This document shows positions 30,472 to 32,765 of a DNA stretch of 32,765 nt, in pieces. The stretch is from positions 1-32,765 of the forward strand of contig NZ_JANFVR010000018.1 in assembly GCF_024609805.1 (NCBI RefSeq). The letters run 5' to 3'. Origin of the DNA: Tahibacter caeni. GTDB lineage: Bacteria > Pseudomonadota > Gammaproteobacteria > Xanthomonadales > Rhodanobacteraceae. The notes beneath the pieces are model-generated. The model worked only from the letters and a program-made list of their open reading frames with translations, was not told the DNA's origin and ran no database searches. Positions within the stretch are counted from its first letter, which is position 1, and the number at the start of each line of letters is the position of its first letter. The position numbers were made by a program, and so were the translations under genes.

Positions 30472-32765
30472 ATGTACCAGGCCGCGACACGCGATGCCGA
30501 GGCCGCGCGCTATCGCCGCGCCGGCGCGCTCGTGCACGCGCTACTCGACCTGCCGCCGGAGCAGCGCGACGACGCCCTGATCGAGGCCTGCGCCGGCGAC
30601 GACGCGCTGCGCGACGAAGCGCGCTGGCTGCTCGCCGCGGCCGAGGACGACGAGGCCGACGCGCTGCCGCCGGCGCCGGTCCTCTCCGCCTGCGACCTGC
30701 ACCTCGCCGCGCCGACGCCGCGCGACTACCGCGTGCTCGAGGCCATCGGCGAAGGCGGCATGGGCGTGGTGTATCTCGCCGAACGCGTGGACGGCGACCT
30801 GCGCCAACGCGTCGCGCTCAAACTGCTGCGCTTCGCCGTGCCGGCCGACAGCCATCAGTACCGCCGCTTCGCCACCGAGCGGCGCATTCTCTCGGCGCTC
30901 GCGCATCCGAACATCGCGCGCCTGGTCGACGGCGGCGTCACGGCGGAGGGCCTGCCCTTCCTCGCGATGGAATACGTCGACGGCGAACGCATCGACGCCT
31001 GGTGCGATCGTCATGCGTTGACCCTGCGCCAACGCGTGACGCTGTTCCTCAAGGTGTGCGGCGCCGTCGACTACGCGCACCGGCAGCTCGTGATCCATCG
31101 CGACATCAAGCCGTCGAACATTCTCGTCGGCGCCGACGGCGAGCCGAAGCTGCTCGACTTCGGCATCGCCCGCCTGCTCGACGACGACGTCGAGCACACG
31201 CAGACCGACCTGCGCGCACTCACGCTCGCCTATGCGAGCCCGGAGCAGATCGAAGGCGCGCCGCTCGGCACGGCGAGCGACGTCTATTCGCTCGGCATGG
31301 TGCTGTACGAGCTAGTCGCGGGCGCCCGGCCGTTCGCGGTCGGCGAATCGACGCACCGGCTCTCGCGCGCCATCCTCTCCGGCGACATGCCGGCGCCGAG
31401 CCGCCTCGCGCGCGAACGTACCGGCGACGCGCTGCCGCGCACGCGGCGCGTGCCGGCAGACGTCGACGCCATCGTGCTCAAGGCGCTGCGTTCGGAGCCG
31501 GCGCATCGCTACGCGTCGGCCGGTGCGCTCGCGGCCGATCTGCAGCGCTGGCTCGCCGCGCGGCCCGTGCACGCACAGCGCGGCAACTGGACGTATCGTC
31601 TGGGCCGCTTCGCCTGGCGCCGCCGCTGGTGGCTCGCCGGCGCGCTCGTCGTCACGGCGTTGCTTGCCGCGTTCCTGCTCGATCGCGACGCGCAGCACGC
31701 GCGCATCGCCGTCGAACGCGACCGCGCACGCGCCGTGGCGCGCTTCATGGACGATTTGTTCGAAAACACCGACTCGCTGCACCGCCGCGGCGAAGACGTG
31801 ACGGTGCGACAGATGCTCGACCTCGGGGCCGCGAGCCTCGCCTCGCGCGGCGACATGGCGCCGGAGCAGCACGCCGCGCTGCTGTTCGCCACGGGCCGCG
31901 CCTACAATGCGCTCGGGCGCAGCGACGATGCCGCGCCGCTGCTGGAACGCGCGCGCGCCGCGCTCGTCGAAGCGCACGCGCCGGACGAACAGCTCGCGCC
32001 GGTGGAACTCGCACTCGCCGCGGCGTACAGCGGCAGCCGTCGTCTCGCCGAAGCCGTCGCCGCCGACGAACGCGCACTCGCGCGCTACGCGACGCTGCCC
32101 GCGCACCATGCCGACGAGATGGCGCAGGCGCAGATCCGCGCGCTGCACAACCACGCGGTGACGCTCGACCGGCCGCTAGCCGACATCCGCCGCGATCTCG
32201 ACGCCGTACTCGCGTCGCTCGAACAGCGCGAAGCGCCGGTGGCGCTGCGCGTCGCCGCTTGGCGCGCAATGACGATGGCCTGGGGCGACGACAACGCCGG
32301 GGCCACCGCCGCCGCGGAACGCGCGATGAGCCTGGCGCAACGCGCGTATCCGGCGGGCGATCCCCGCCTCCTGCCCGTGCGCTACGCCTACGTCACGGCG
32401 TTGCAGGAACGCGAGCCGGAGCGCGCCGCCGAGCTGATGCCGGCCTTGATCGGCGACTACGAACGGCGCCTCGGCGCCAGCGCGACAGTGGCGTCGCTGC
32501 TCGGCAACTACGGCAGCCTGCTCACGCGCCTCGGCCGCGCCGCCGACGCACTGCCCGTGTTCGCGCGCGCCGCGGAGATGGCGCGCGCAACCGGCGGCGA
32601 AGACGGCGAAATGTACGCCTGGGCCGTCGCCAACACGGCCGGCGCGCATCTCGCGCTCGGCGACGCGGCGCGCGCCGAAGCGCTGGTCCGCCGCGTGCTT
32701 CCGGGGCTCGTCAGGCGTGCACAGTCCGGCGGCGCGACGGAGGCGCAGGTCTTCCTCGCCGCGGC
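30472..32765 (+). CDS. Membrane Ser/Thr protein kinase with C-terminal repeat (TPR-like) region, partial at right edge
   Basis: The frame is open from ATG 30472 (GAGGAAGG upstream) to the window end, 764 codons. An N-terminal alpha-helical region (~1-80) resembles that of ECF-sigma-associated kinases. The Hanks-type kinase domain covers ~86-360: Gly loop GEGGMGVVY (~93-101), VALKLL (Lys117), HRDIKPSN (~209-216) and DFG (~229-231), all present, so it should be active. A single membrane helix (~386-403) separates it from a helical, TPR-like sensor part on the other side of the membrane (~410 onward, e.g. FATGRAYNALGRSDDAAPLLERA). The promoter lies in the 178-nt gap shared with the FG-GAP gene. 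Its substrate is unknown. Confidence 0.92.
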   Translation, partial: MYQAATRDAEAARYRRAGALVHALLDLPPEQRDDALIEACAGDDALRDEARWLLAAAEDDEADALPPAPVLSACDLHLAAPTPRDYRVLEAIGEGGMGVVYLAERVDGDLRQRVALKLLRFAVPADSHQYRRFATERRILSALAHPNIARLVDGGVTAEGLPFLAMEYVDGERIDAWCDRHALTLRQRVTLFLKVCGAVDYAHRQLVIHRDIKPSNILVGADGEPKLLDFGIARLLDDDVEHTQTDLRALTLAYASPEQIEGAPLGTASDVYSLGMVLYELVAGARPFAVGESTHRLSRAILSGDMPAPSRLARERTGDALPRTRRVPADVDAIVLKALRSEPAHRYASAGALAADLQRWLAARPVHAQRGNWTYRLGRFAWRRRWWLAGALVVTALLAAFLLDRDAQHARIAVERDRARAVARFMDDLFENTDSLHRRGEDVTVRQMLDLGAASLASRGDMAPEQHAALLFATGRAYNALGRSDDAAPLLERARAALVEAHAPDEQLAPVELALAAAYSGSRRLAEAVAADERALARYATLPAHHADEMAQAQIRALHNHAVTLDRPLADIRRDLDAVLASLEQREAPVALRVAAWRAMTMAWGDDNAGATAAAERAMSLAQRAYPAGDPRLLPVRYAYVTALQEREPERAAELMPALIGDYERRLGASATVASLLGNYGSLLTRLGRAADALPVFARAAEMARATGGEDGEMYAWAVANTAGAHLALGDAARAEALVRRVLPGLVRRAQSGGATEAQVFLAA

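Overview
The window is very GC-rich (roughly 70%) Gram-negative DNA. Three things fit a gammaproteobacterium of the Lysobacterales/Xanthomonadales, Rhodanobacteraceae-like (for example Dokdonella relatives): codon use, a secreted FG-GAP/choice-of-anchor protein ending in an 'IFRNGFEP'-type tail, and a Ser/Thr kinase with a membrane segment and a repeat region. This placement is an inference; no rRNA or tRNA gene is present.

Positions 1-23.8 kb form a stress and persistence island. It holds a universal stress protein with a P-type cation ATPase, two L,D-transpeptidases, Hsp20 with a triple-BON protein, a GNAT acetyltransferase, a DUF2238 membrane protein, a CarS-like membrane protein, an ABC/HlyD export operon, an erythromycin-esterase-family protein, a phosphoribosyltransferase-hydrolase fusion, an AarF/UbiB kinase, a Clp-fold (SDH) membrane protease, a 'host attachment' protein, a 74-residue basic protein and a left-handed-beta-helix acyltransferase. 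The unifying signal is a set of eleven palindromes of the FNR/ANR/CRP type (TTGAY-N4-RTCAA). Nine of the eleven promoters they mark lie 55-65 nt upstream of a start codon, and all eleven have a plausible -10 hexamer 21-22 nt beyond the box. That is class II (-41.5) FNR-promoter geometry. The gene set resembles the low-oxygen-activated (lxa) locus of Burkholderia cenocepacia and ANR-controlled stress genes of Pseudomonas, so I read it as an anoxia/dormancy regulon laid out as one island.

The island is interrupted at 15.06-18.74 kb. An insert carries one large gene (15294-18209, 971 aa) that looks like a pore-forming toxin: beta-trefoil/fascin-like modules around a helical domain resembling the N-terminal domain of Cry delta-endotoxins. 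The insert is bracketed by a 137-bp direct repeat consisting of the 5' end of the UbiB-family gene, so a truncated gene start is left on one side and an intact gene with a replaced upstream region on the other. No transposase or integrase is visible.

From 23.9 kb rightwards the FNR-type boxes stop. This part contains a secreted protein of unknown function, a LuxR-type solo regulator, a LysR effector-domain remnant behind an AT-rich promoter-like island, a divergent S4/pseudouridine-synthase-like protein with an altered catalytic motif, a secreted seven-bladed FG-GAP propeller protein and, divergently, a Ser/Thr kinase that runs off the right edge. A 108-bp poly-G/poly-C tract at 5320-5427 is either an extreme secondary-structure element or, more probably, an assembly artefact.
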